Origin: Cystobasidiopsis lactophilus
Taxonomy: Eukaryota > Basidiomycota > Agaricostilbomycetes > Agaricostilbales > Chionosphaeraceae
Reading direction: 5' to 3'
DNA length: 64,000 nucleotides
Assembly (NCBI GenBank): GCA_001599975.1
Contig: BCIO01000001.1
Coordinates: 2,356,001-2,420,000, forward strand
Position 1 is the first letter of the stretch. The number at the start of each line of letters is the position of its first letter. Of the stretch, positions 1 through 12,636 are shown piece after piece. Under the pieces are notes generated by a model, which had not been told where the DNA came from, ran no database searches, and worked only from the letters and a program-made list of their open reading frames with translations. The position numbers were made by a program, and so were the translations under genes.

Positions 1-348
1 GGGCAGAACAGGAAACTGCAGCATTGGCGAACACTTTTCGATAGGCATCGGCCATATCGTTACGAAACTGGAGAGGAAAACGGCAAGAACGCGAAAATGG
101 CACATGAGAAAACAAATTCTTGGACGTTCTTCCATCGCCGGTGCAAGGACTGGTCAATCTCAACAAGAGCGCCAATCAAATCATGTCGCTCAAAGTGCCA
201 ACTGTGTTGAGGTAGGCTGATGACTGAAGAAGTCGGAATAGACGCGGAGTCGGAGCAAGAACCGGGCGGGTGGCAAACATCAAGCGAAAATCCTGTTGGT
301 GTATTACATGGCCCCATACAGGGCGTTTGAGCAGGGAATGGAAGGGTT

Positions 349-1566
349 CTATGAGGTCGGTATCACGCTGAAGAGGAGCGGATTGAGCCCAAAAAGACCT
401 TTGACGGCAACAAAGCCGAGAAGGGAGACTCAACTGGAACTCGTCCGAAGCCGAATAGAGATATCCATCCAGAACCATGGCTTCCACCTCTTCTTGAAGC
501 TTGTCTAAAGGCACGCCAGTGCTGTTGGCGATGGCATTGATGTGCACGCCGTCGGCTGGCAGTTGCGAAACCGGACCCAGCGAGTAGATGTACTGCATGA
601 TTTTGCGCTGCGTCGCGTTTGACAGGTTGGTGAACACTTCGTTTTGGGCGCTGGAGACAAATCGACCTTGTGAGTCCAGATTGAGGAGGTATTGAGACAG
701 AGAGCGAGACGTACGCCAGTCCTTGGCCATTGGCCTCGCCATGCATGCCGCCATTTTGCGCTCCTCCTCCACCCTGTAGTTCCATCCTGCCTTAGCTGAG
801 GACTCGGCAGCAAAGGGCGAGAGACGCGAACGCACCAAGGGGCCTCTGGTGTGATACAGGTGCACGTAGATGGCTTCCAGCATGTGGAACTGCTGCTCGT
901 TCATATCTGTGACCGGCCGGACGCTGTTGGCGTTGATGCTGCGCTTGCCAGAGAAGACCTTGACGGAGCCGACGATGCGGACGAGGGTGTCCTGCTCGAT
1001 GCCCGACGGGTTGCCTTCCTCGTCGCTGCCTTGCTCCATCCACTGCCTCACATCCATCTGTCCGGTGCCATCCTCGACAACATACGACGTGTTGGTCGAG
1101 CTGCGGGTGATGTTGAGCACCTTGGCGCAGAACGAGAGCTGGTTGATTTCGACGCTGTCAATCGTGAACTGTGCGTTCACCGATGACCTTGAGAGCTGCT
1201 CATGATATCAAAGGAGAGGCAGGTCACCCACATCGGCATCGCTGTGGGAGCGCAAAGGCAGCGAGTGGTGTGAGGGCTAATTTCATGCGAGGGCAAAAGC
1301 AAGGCTCACGGATGGGGCTGGTAAGCGTCGATGATCTGCCGAATGGTGACTGGCCGGACTGTGTTCTTGTCGCTGTACTTTTTGGAGCCGCCCTGGAGAA
1401 GCCAGTGAGCTCAAGTCCGAGCGAGGAGGGCCAAAAGGGCAGGGACAGACAGGCGAGGTGTTGTCGCCTCCTCCGCCTTGCGAACCGTTAAAGAAGCCTC
1501 CTCCGTAGCCTGTGCACGCTTCTCAGTGGTGATCCAAATGCCAGGAGGCCAAGACTGCTCACTCAT
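349..1566 (-). CDS. RPA2: Replication protein A 32-kDa subunit (RPA2/Rfa2)
   Basis: Middle subunit of the heterotrimeric single-stranded-DNA-binding complex RPA, used in nuclear DNA replication, repair and checkpoint signalling. Spliced by eye, the protein opens with a Gly-rich, Ser-containing tail (MSYGGGFFNGSQGGGG), then the OB-fold entry KNTVRPVTIRQIIDAYQ, the OB core with DGTGQMDVRQWM and HLYHTRGPL, a Gly/Asn-rich linker (GGGGAQNGGMHGEANG) and a C-terminal winged helix (QNEVFTNLSNATQRKIMQYI to DGYLYSASDEFQLSL). The order and size match the family. The first coding exon is only ATGA (1566-1563), followed by a 53-nt intron ending at 1510; this start restores the glycine tail in frame. The 3' end is uncertain: a short last intron would put the stop at 349, while read-through would extend to 176. 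Confidence 0.9.
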
Positions 1567-1864
1567 GGCTTGGTTGGTGCAGAGAAAACGCGGTCAACAA
1601 CTGCAAGCTTTCTCATTTGAGCCGACGCGTCCACACTCTTGGGATTTGCCCAATTCTCGCTTCAGCGGCCCGTGGGGTCTAGTACAGCTCAAGAAGCGGC
1701 AGGACGAGGACAGCCACTAGTAGTGGTAATGTGATTTGCCACCTATAACACCGCGAGACCTGCTCCTGGAGCTCCCTGAAGTCTGCGAAAAGGCGACAAA
1801 AGTGCGTCCTTCATGAAGAGGCGCATGCCCGTATAGGAGAAGATGAAATGCTCGGAAACATAGC

Positions 1865-4288
1865 TCAGATGCGAAAGAAGGCCTGCTGCCTGGGGTCGAA
1901 GCGAACGCCACCAGCGCTGGAGATTTGCTTCGCTGCTTCATTCTTGGTGGGCAAGCAGCTTGCAGGTGCAGAGGGGTAGAACCTCTTGATCGCAAGCACC
2001 ACTTCGTCAAACGTGAAGCGGTCCTTCTGAGCCAGCAAAGGCGAGGCCAGCGCTGCTCGAATGTAGTGGATTCGAGATACCCTTTGAGGCATGGCGGGCG
2101 GCATCCATGGAGATGAGGTGCTGGCGACGGGAAGAGGAGGACTGCTACCAGCGCCGGTGCCTGGGTGCGACGACATTTGCGCCACAGTCGGCCTCTTGGC
2201 TTTTGTATGTAGAGCATCGTGAGCCAATGTCGTGTGCGTCCCAAATCAGTGCAGACGCTGACCTTTCGCCTTCATGCTAGCGATCTGCTTGTCCGCCTTG
2301 GCTCGCTCCGCCTCAGTGCCTAAAACGTGAAATTGTTAAGCTTAGCGCTGGAAACAAATGCAGCATCGACATACGAGACTTGGCGATTTCGTCTAGGACA
2401 AAGTCCTTGATAGCCGCACATTGGTCAACACCTGGCTTGGTGGTGTCAGGCGTGAAGCCAATCCGGGCAGCGATGACCTGAAAGTAGGCTGGCAGCGACT
2501 CCATTGAACGTCCAGCAGGCTGGTCTTGATGTGTGTCGGTCAAGTCGTCTTCTAAAGGCTCGCATGGGTTTTGCAGCAGATAGTCGCTGGTGAGGTGGAG
2601 GATGCTGGCTAGGCCTTGGGAATGGCGGAGAATGCCGTCGACCAGGCGCGACACACTGGCGCCGGAAAGGTCCACCAGCGGAAGCTCCGAGGTTGACTGC
2701 AAGTTGGCTTCGCCTACGTGTACGCGTGAGCCCAAACCTTTATCAAAGATCCAATGTACGCACGCTGGCTGAGCTGGAAGTCAACTTCGCCGTCGCTTCG
2801 GTGGAAAATGTAAGAAAGCAAGTTGAAGAGCACATCCTTCACACAGTGGTGAGAAAGTTTGCAAAAGGGCCAGGAGGCAGAGCTTACCACAGTAGCCGTC
2901 TTGAGATAAAATTCAGCGCAGTAGGTGTGAGGAAACCGTTTGGTCGATAAGTGTTGACAGTAGGAATAAATTCCCAGCAGCTTTTTGTCGCGGAAAGCAA
3001 ATACCTGATGAAGCGCGTTCGAATGAGACAGGAACAGCACTTGTCTAGATGGCTCACCGTGGGCAGGACAACCCAAGCATTACTGATGCCACGATGCGGC
3101 GCATTGACTTGGACGACAGGCACATTGTACGGGCCGGCGAGGATGACGTCTTTCTTGCGGAGTTTCACCCGCAATTGGTTGACGAAGAGGTCACAGATGG
3201 GCTTGCCAGAAGAGGCGGTGAAGGAGGGGCGGAGCATTCGAGCCACCATCTTCGGCAGATTCAGATTGCTGTTGAAAGTGTCCACGTCTGGAGTCCTCGG
3301 ATCGAGTCCAAACGCCTTCGAGGAGACTGTAGATGGTCCCAAATTGGCGGCATGCTTGATAGGGACCAAATCCCAAGCCCCCCATTGAGGAATCTGCTGC
3401 AGGCGTCAGGCGTGAAAACGAAACGTGAGATCGTTACACACTTTGTCCGACGATGGCAAGACGATGCGCTTCGCCTTGACTTGATTCAAGGTGTAGCACT
3501 TCTGTTTCAAGATTTCCGTGGCGCTGTTGGGGATGCGGTGGCGTGCAACCTCATAGATGGGAGGGAAGAAAAGAGCCAAAGCGCCAAAGCCAGTCAACGC
3601 GCCATTAGGACTATAGAGCCACAGGTGAGTGGTTGAATCTTAGGTCACGCCTGCTCCTCAAACCTACGCCACGTAGTCCGAATCTGCGAATTCAGGCAGG
3701 GTAGACTCGCCATGGGCGCACAAGGCGGCATTGACGTCGCGCCTTCTCCTCTGGCATTGCTCCTTGGTCGCTTCAAAATCGGCCAGCTCGGAGGCCAGAT
3801 CGGCAGCAGTGACCTTGGAGGCCGTGATGAAAGCCTTGTGCCGGTCCAACTCGGAAGGAGGGATGCCATTTTGCGCCAGAAAAGGGGTCAGGGCCGAGTA
3901 AAAAGTGTCAATCAGGCTTGGTGGGCCAACTGTTCGCAAAGCAAGCGATCAGGACAACACATGGCTACGAGGTGAGAATGGCCTCACGATGGATGGCGGC
4001 AACTTGAGCCAGATCCTCTTGGATGAGCGCAATTGGGTTGAAAGGCTCTGCGGCATCTGGGGTCGCATGGTTTCCGACATAGTATGGCTGTTCGAGAGAG
4101 GTTGTAGATGGTGACACTGGAGCATGAGGAGTGAGAGGCGCGAAAGGGCGGACCGCGGCAGTCGCCTGTGAAATGAGTGGCAAGTGTCGGTTTAGGCTAA
4201 TGAGCTCTGTCGCCTGCTCCGTGATATATGCTCTCACTTGTGCAGCCAATGTCTGTGCAGTCGGCGACGGCTCCATTAGACGGTCCAT
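1865..4288 (-). CDS. Uncharacterised protein, multi-exon
   Basis: I do not recognise the family. At least six exons can be chained. The N-terminal part (MDRLMEPSPTAQTLAAQVRA) is helical and continues through LIDTFYSALTPFLAQNGIPP and ASKVTAADLASELADFEATK. A donor GC/gtaggt near 3670 and an acceptor near 3613 then join DSDYVA to PNGALTGFGALALFFPPIYE. The middle reads VARHRIPNSATEILKQKCYT, then LRKKDVILAGPYNVPVVQVN and APHRGISNAWVVLPT. The C-terminal part has SRLVDGILRHSQGLASILHL, a short charged helix (AERAKADKQIASMKAKAKRP) and ends RFDPRQQAFFRI. One hydrophobic stretch (GALALFFPP) is too short to call a membrane segment with confidence. The start is tentative; an upstream ATG at 4491 opens another frame that might be a first exon. 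It could be two genes, but the splice at 3670/3613 favours one. Confidence 0.55.
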
Positions 4289-4647
4289 GACCTGTGAATG
4301 AGCTGGTTGGCCAACTCCAAGTGTGACAGGCAGGCGGTGTGCGAGCCCTCGCCATGTTCGCCTCTGCATTGTCCGTGTGCGTCGAGGTCCTGCGATGGTC
4401 TTGGACGCTTCAATGCGTTCCTTTCAGACTCCCATGAACGTCTTTCACGTCTCGAGTTCTTGTAATTGCCCTCAATTCTCTTGTCCTGCATCCACGACCT
4501 GGTCCACCTTCATCCTCTTGCGCGCCGCCCCTTTGCCCCCTCTGCCTATCCTTTACTCCTCTACACACCGCCACGACCCCTTAGAAGGTATTGCAGTGCT
4601 CTGGAGACTGATTAGAAGACTTTGAGCTGATCGTTGACAGCTCCATC

Positions 4648-5334
4648 ATGTCAAACAACCAAAGCAAGATGTTCGTCTGCCGCGAGGGCTGCTCCCAGGA
4701 GTTTAAGGCGAGTAGCGTTCTCTTATACTTGGTGGCTTGGTCTTCTGAAGCCTTTTTGCAGTACCGTACGACTCGAGAATACCACGAGAACAAGGAGCAC
4801 CTTGGCGTCTTTTGGGAGTGCCCAGAGGAAGGTGAGCCTTTCTACTTCTTATGTTCCAGACCGCCTAATGTAGTTCTACTGTCAAGACTGCACCCTGGGA
4901 CCTTGGTACAGAAAGCCTTTACTCAACAAGCACATCAAGGATTACCATTCTGGTATCGAACACATCTGCAACGTCACCAGTATGGCTCTAAGATGTCTTT
5001 TTCAAATCGCTTGACACACACACTGACCTCAAAGAGAACTACAGACTGCGGCAAAAAGTTCAGCAAGTCGGAGCACCTCTTGCGCCATGATCGCGAGGTC
5101 CATCAAGTCGTCAATTACCTGACCTGCACCAACGACCCTGACTGCGGCGCCGTTTTCAAGCGCCAAGGAACGCTCGACGTCCACATTGCCGCTGGCCGCT
5201 GCGGCAGGGAGCTCGTATGCCCCTTCTGCACTGACAACGTCCAGTTCCCCAACCGCAACCAGACCGATCGCGCGAACTACGCCCGCCACATTTTGGACGT
5301 TCATGTCCGCCCCATGCGTGTTGGCCGCTGTTAG
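4648..5334 (+). CDS. C2H2 zinc-finger protein
   Basis: Small protein built almost entirely of C2H2-type zinc fingers, so a nucleic-acid-binding role, probably nuclear, is inferred. After splicing, finger 1 is CREGCSQEFKYRTTREYHENKEH (C-x3-C-x12-H-x4-H, split by the first intron). Finger 2 runs from WECPEEDCTLG to HIKDYH. Finger 3 is CNVTNCGKKFSKSEH followed by LLRHDREVH. Finger 4 starts CTNDPDCGAVF, and a last looser finger starts CPFCTDNVQF and ends HILDVH. Three introns lie in the first half; the last roughly 300 nt are uninterrupted. The first intron (4708-4761, 54 nt) must start with GC, not GT, to keep finger 1 intact. The 3' end converges on the aminotransferase gene, whose stop is about 330 bp away. 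No other domain is seen. Confidence 0.8.
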   Translation: MSNNQSKMFVCREGCSQEFKASSVLLYLVAWSSEAFLQYRTTREYHENKEHLGVFWECPEEGEPFYFLCSRPPNVVLLSRLHPGTLVQKAFTQQAHQGLPFWYRTHLQRHQYGSKMSFSNRLTHTLTSKRTTDCGKKFSKSEHLLRHDREVHQVVNYLTCTNDPDCGAVFKRQGTLDVHIAAGRCGRELVCPFCTDNVQFPNRNQTDRANYARHILDVHVRPMRVGRC

Positions 5335-5659
5335 TCTCTTCTTATTTGACATTTGACACCCAATTTGCTATAGCTGGGTGCTCACCTTTGCTCCTGCACA
5401 GAGTCTGGCGCATGTGCTCAAGCTTCTCCGACTACCCGCTTTGCTCCTTCTCTGCCATCCTTCTCTGGCACGATCATTTCATACGGACAATTACAGACAG
5501 TGACCTTGCCTTGTCATATAGAGATTCGGGATTATGCCTGTTGTTTGCGAATTTCAAGTGCGGCCGTGCGAACGCTTTTCAGAATTCGCTGCCGAGGGAC
5601 TTCCTAATTCATGCTCGAAGGACTTGGGCCACACAAATGACTTCTAAGCGCTATCAAAA

Positions 5660-8069
<2,410 letters not shown>

Positions 8070-8731
8070 GATCGGAGCTGCTAGGGTTGGACCCAAGAGC
8101 AAGGATGAGCGAGCTGGGCCAGAGCTTGCAAGCAGCATCTGAAGTCATTTGTATAAGAGACCACGGGAGCAGGGCACTTATACCGACCGGGAATGGAGGG
8201 CAGGACCTGGCACAATCAGAACCACCGTTTTGGAACAAAGCCTCCAGTCGCCACCAAGGCTCAACCGCCATGAAGGATGTGTGCACTGTAATGAGTTCTT
8301 TCTACAAGTCGGAGTGTCCCTTTCGAGAGTGGTGCCGCCGAACGGCGGCGTCATGCACTCTAGCAGAAGTCAATCGTGTTCTCCACACCATCTAGCTTGA
8401 GGGATAGGTCCGCGTCGTTCAGTAACTCCATGAGTCAAGAGTCAACAAAGCATAATCAAACAGACAAGCCCGGTCAAGGTACAGCGGCATTTGCAAGCAG
8501 CGCTTCGGAACGTTAGGTGAACGGTTAGACAGTGGGCAGGCGTCTGCGCGGAGCGCCAAACGACATTGGCGGCTCAAAATCTAGCACAATCATGTGAGAG
8601 CCTTCAGAGCAACTCGAAAACGTTGAGAAGCGAAGAGGACCGGAAGCAGCACTTCGCCGTCAGGGCCTGAAAAAACTTGCGGGAGGAACTTGGGCTGTCT
8701 CCAGTTGACGACTCGTCAAGCCCTCAAAGAC
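8070..8731. promoter_or_regulatory. Divergent intergenic spacer between aminotransferase and NAF1
   Basis: This stretch lies between the two divergent start codons, so it should carry both promoters and 5' UTRs. No additional coding exon could be supported. I did not identify a specific TATA box or factor site. Confidence 0.4.
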
Positions 8732-10740
8732 ATGGGCAACTACTTGTCCAGGCAGAAGAGCGTCGTGCCTGCAAGTGTGCAAGAGGCTGCCGCTCAAGGC
8801 AGCATCCCGGACGATGTCGCATCGATATTGGCGGCAGGTCTGGACCAGGATTTGGACGGGGCGCCGGCCTCCTTGCAAGAGTCGCTGGCGGAGCTACGGA
8901 CGAAGTACCAGCTAAACACTGGGTTGCCGGCCTCAATGGAGCAAGAAGAGAGGCTCAGGGCTCTGCTCAAAGGCAAAAAGCGAGCCGTTCCACTGTGAGT
9001 TTGCCTTTGCGTTCATTCGAACCCCTGAGATTTGGACAATGGCTAATGCATGTGCACAGCCAAGAAGAAGAATCGTCTTCAGACAGCGACAGCAGTTCGA
9101 GCGATGATTCGGTGGCAGAACCCAGCGCCAAAAAACGGCGCAAGGCTTCCTCCCGCTCGCCACAGCCCAACGCCGCGTCCGACGATGACGATGACGAGGA
9201 GATGGCCGCCCCAAGTAACAAGGTGCTGCTTGCCACAGAGCACGAGCTGCTGGATCCCCCGGTACCCAAAGCGCCGTTTGAATTTGTCCCCGCCGAATTT
9301 GGGGAACTGGCAATGCTGGGCCATGTCGAAAGCAAGGTCGACAAAACCGTTGTGATCCAAGGCACTGTGCAAGGCCATCACTCGGTCGTGGACGAAGGCA
9401 CCTTGCTCTGCCTGCCCGACCGCAAAGTGCTCGGCTACCTCTTCGAGACGTTTGGCCCCGTTGCGGCGCCCTGCTACATCCTCCGCTTTGACTCTCCTAC
9501 TGCGCCCGAGCTTGCCCTCCTCTCCAAAGGCCAAGCCGTCTTCTACAACGGGCATCCGGACCTCTCGAGGTTTGCCAGCACGGCCACTATCCAAGCCTTG
9601 TCCGCCCGGCCCTCCGATGCGTCGAACCTGTACGACGAAGAGGTTGGCCGAAACGAGATGGAGTTCAGCGACGACGAAGAGGAGGCTGCGTACCGACGGG
9701 CCCAAAAGCAGAGTCGGCAGTCGTCCCTCACCCGCTCGCCGCCCTCCCACCTCCCTTCTCGGCCTGCGCCCGCTGCCACCGCGAGCTACCAGCAGTATGA
9801 TGCTGCTCCAGCTCAGCAGAATGGCACAGAAGTCTTGGATCTGCCTTGGGACGACGACGAGGTTCAAAGTCAGCCAGCGGCCACCGAACCTCCCGCCGAC
9901 GCAGACTTCGAATATACCCCTCTAAGCCGGGCTGATGGGTCCGCTTCCCAACTTCCTGCTTCTTCTGCTCCCTCCTCGTCCTCTGTGGCTCCAATTGCTG
10001 TTTCGCCACCTGCGGCAGTGGCGCCAGCGGACATACCGGCTGCGAAGAAGGTTGGCAACTACAGCCACGAGGATCGACAAAAGAAGGAGCTCAACCCTGT
10101 GAATCCGATACAATCGCCTCGAGGGAGGGGCAGAGGCCGAGGGCGCGGCGGCCGAGGTCGCGGCAACAATGCCAAGGGCCAAGAAGGTTCAGAACGGCAG
10201 ACAGGAAGTTACCAAAGGCCAGCGAGTGGCGAAACCAGCCCAGGTGGACGAGGTGGTGGTCAGCAAAAGCGCGGCAAAGGCCGATACGAGCACCACCATC
10301 GCAACCAGGGCCGAGGCGGCGCGAATGGTGCTCCCCCTCCTTCATCCTCCTACAACCCTGCGTCTCCCAGGGATCGAACAACTTTCATCCCTCCTTCAGC
10401 GAACTTGCCCTTTCCGCCACCGGCGCCGCTGCCATCGCGGCCAGACGTCGGCTACGACCCAACCTCGCCGAAAGTCGGCACCTATCAACGCCCTCCTGTT
10501 GCGTATCCCGCCCCTTACCAGCCGCAACCCCAATACTCGCCTTACAGCATGTACCCGGCTCCTCCTCCTGTTTTCGCTCCCGCACCTTATGCCATGCCAC
10601 CACCGCCTCAGCAGTTCTTCAACCCTGCTGGAGGGCCAATACGCCTGGGTGCCGTCACACCTACCCAGCCTTACCCGCCTCCACAGGGCTCATCAAGCAA
10701 AGGGCATTACCAGCCAAATTCACGGCCACCGCCGCGCTGA
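8732..10740 (+). CDS. NAF1: H/ACA snoRNP assembly factor NAF1
   Basis: Nuclear factor that holds Cbf5/dyskerin during early H/ACA RNP assembly and is later replaced by Gar1. The Gar1/Naf1 core is clear: FELAMLG-type entry (EFGELAMLGHVESKVDKTVV), IQGTVQGHHSVVDEGTLLCL, DRKVLGYLFETFGPVAAPCY and KGQAVFYNGHPDLSRF. It is preceded by an acidic Ser/Asp run with a KKRRK nuclear-signal-like patch and followed by an acidic segment. Then comes an RGG-type stretch (PRGRGRGRGRGGRGRGNN) and a long Pro/Tyr-rich tail (YQPQPQYSPYSMYPAPPPVF), as in other fungal Naf1 proteins. One intron is seen, starting with gtgagtttgc at about 8996 and ending with cacag at about 9060, joining KRAVPL to QEEESSSD. The start is the first ATG in this frame (MGNYLSRQKS). 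The stop is 98 bp from the convergent dienelactone hydrolase stop. Confidence 0.88.
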
Positions 10741-10838
10741 CCTTGCAGATGTTGAATGTGCGGAAGTTGGCAGATGCTTGTAAACCTGTTCCTGCGAATT
10801 GCAATTACAACAAAACAATCCTACTAAAGCTGCCTGGT

Positions 10839-11997
10839 CTAAAGATGAGCTTTGAAAAACGAGACGGCTTGCTGCAGGGCGTCACTCCATTGCTGTTTTG
10901 TGCCTTCTACCGGTCTTGCCGCAAATCCGTGCACAGTCTGCCAAAACACTTAGCACAATGTGTCTACATTTCATAGAGCCTACTCACGTCCGGGTAATAC
11001 ACGACCTAACGCAGGTGTCAAGAACTGCTCTGGGAGGAAGACGACAGGCTCACTTCAGAAAACACCTCAGGCTTCTGCTTCAAGAGCCGCTCAGTCTCTT
11101 TCATCATTTCCTATAGCGAGTCTCAGTTCCTATAGGGCTTTTCGAGCTAGCCGATGACTGACCGTGCCAAAGCGATGGTCGACCTCGGGGAAGCACAGAG
11201 AGAGGGGGCATGGCAACGATGACAGGTCGCCGGGTTTCAAGAAGCTGGGATGGGCGATGTAGGCCGCTTTGACCTTTTCAGGGCGTTGGACGGCCGAGTC
11301 TCTGGTCAAGGGCGCGCCAAAGCAATCTGGGCACATTCTCGTCTCAAAGCGGTTTGTCCAACAGATGTCAACAGATGTTGTCCTCACATCCGAGGACGCC
11401 GAGCTTCTTCTCTGATAGAGCATCTACGACCTTGAGAACCATGGCCGTCTTCTTGGAAGGCCAGTGCTTGAAGAGCATTGGGACCATGGCTAGATTGCGC
11501 TACAATATCAGTGAAAGGCTAAGTGCGACACATCACCAGCTTACACATCATGGTAAGTGCAGTACTGATCTTGCTGTATAGTGATTGGGAGGCCCCTGAT
11601 AGTGGAACGATGAGCAGCACGACGTGGGCGTCTTATTGAAATCATCTCACTGTCAGCTGCCGCCGTTTCAGGAGGCCCGATCTTGCTCGCAGGCACTCCT
11701 TCGCCTTCGAAAAAATCCGGAACGTAGCAGGTGAGGCTGCTGCCGCGTTAGAAAAGCTGAAGAGGCGAGCGTCTAACTTCGAACTCACTGCAACGCGTCC
11801 GAGAGCAGGTCGGCCATCAACAGATTGTTCTTCAGCTTCAAGCCAAATATGTCCGTCCATAGAACAAGCGCAGTGTCGCTTTGGTACTGCTTGCCGGCAA
11901 CGTAGGTGTTCAGTTCGCCAACCCGCTCGAAAGTGCCCGAGGGAGAGCCTTCGAGCTCGCCGCCTTGGAGACAACAGGGCTGAACAGGGAGCGACAT
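10839..11997 (-). CDS. Dienelactone hydrolase family protein
   Basis: Alpha/beta hydrolase of the dienelactone hydrolase family, presumably cytosolic; the physiological substrate cannot be read from sequence. Spliced blocks in order are the N-terminal CC-x-GxxxEGxPxG signature (PCCLQGGELEGSPSGTFERV), LNTYVAG, TALVLWTDIFGLKLKNNLLM, YVPDFFEGEGVPASKIGPPE, the nucleophile elbow LGVLGYCFGAP (Cys nucleophile, completed across an intron), KAAYIAHPSFLKPGDL, the acid loop FPEVDHRFG, MKETERLLKQKPEVFSE, an 18-nt microexon VVYYPD, and the His loop TVHGFAARP. It ends SFFKAHL. Cys, Asp and His of the family triad are therefore all present. At least five introns. The start at 11997 immediately precedes the family signature. 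The 640 bp upstream, up to the kinase stop, hold no supported gene. Confidence 0.88.
10988..11005 (-). other. 18-nt microexon of the dienelactone hydrolase gene
   Basis: On the minus strand the exon encodes VVYYPD, is preceded by ttag and followed by gtgagt. It sits just before the exon coding HGFAARP, where family members have a strand of the type Y-x-V-Y-P-G. Without it, that strand would be missing from the protein. Confidence 0.7.
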
Positions 11998-12636
11998 TCA
12001 ATGAAAAACGTTTTGCTTTGTGCAAGAACTAGTATGGTCGAAAGAGAGCAGACTTCTCGGCGAGCGGGCTTCGAATCGGCAACTGTTCGCGAAGTCAGTC
12101 TCCGCCTCGCCTGGCAGTATCAAGGTTTTGTCTCTGCCCTGACCGCTGATGGAAGTTGGATTGAGTGAGACTATATAACGAAGGGCGTCCACGCGGGTCT
12201 TCGTCTGCGACTAACTAGAGTCGACAGCTCGCCAAGTTTGCCACCGTGACCCACGGTGCTTGAGGTGACCATGTCGTTTGCGGTGTCGGGATGGGCCGTC
12301 TTGAAGGATGAAACGTCAGAAAATGCAATTACAGGGAAAGAGGGCCGATGCGAGGGTATAGGGATGCCTAGTGGGGTCGTGTGTTTTGGTCTATCGTAAT
12401 TACTCTTGAGATGAAATTCCGAAACCCTTGATCTGGCCCAAGAAAAGATGGAGGAGCATAAATGCGCAGCGTCGAAAGCGGGAACACCATCAAAGTTGGT
12501 CGAGAGGCGGAGTACAGAAAATGTCGGGGCGTGAGAGGCGTAAATCATTATAGTGCAGTTGGGCGGTCGTCTGGCCACCAGCATGGATTAAGCAACACGC
12601 ATCCATGCAGCTCAGGTGAAACTCACAATGGAGAAA

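Noticed and set aside
9079-9867. Minus-strand open frame antisense to NAF1
   Set aside because: The opposite frame encodes the conserved Gar1/Naf1 core; the antisense product has no domain.
12171-12584. Minus-strand open frame between the kinase and dienelactone hydrolase genes
   Set aside because: Low-information sequence in the hydrolase promoter; no domain and no convincing splice partners.
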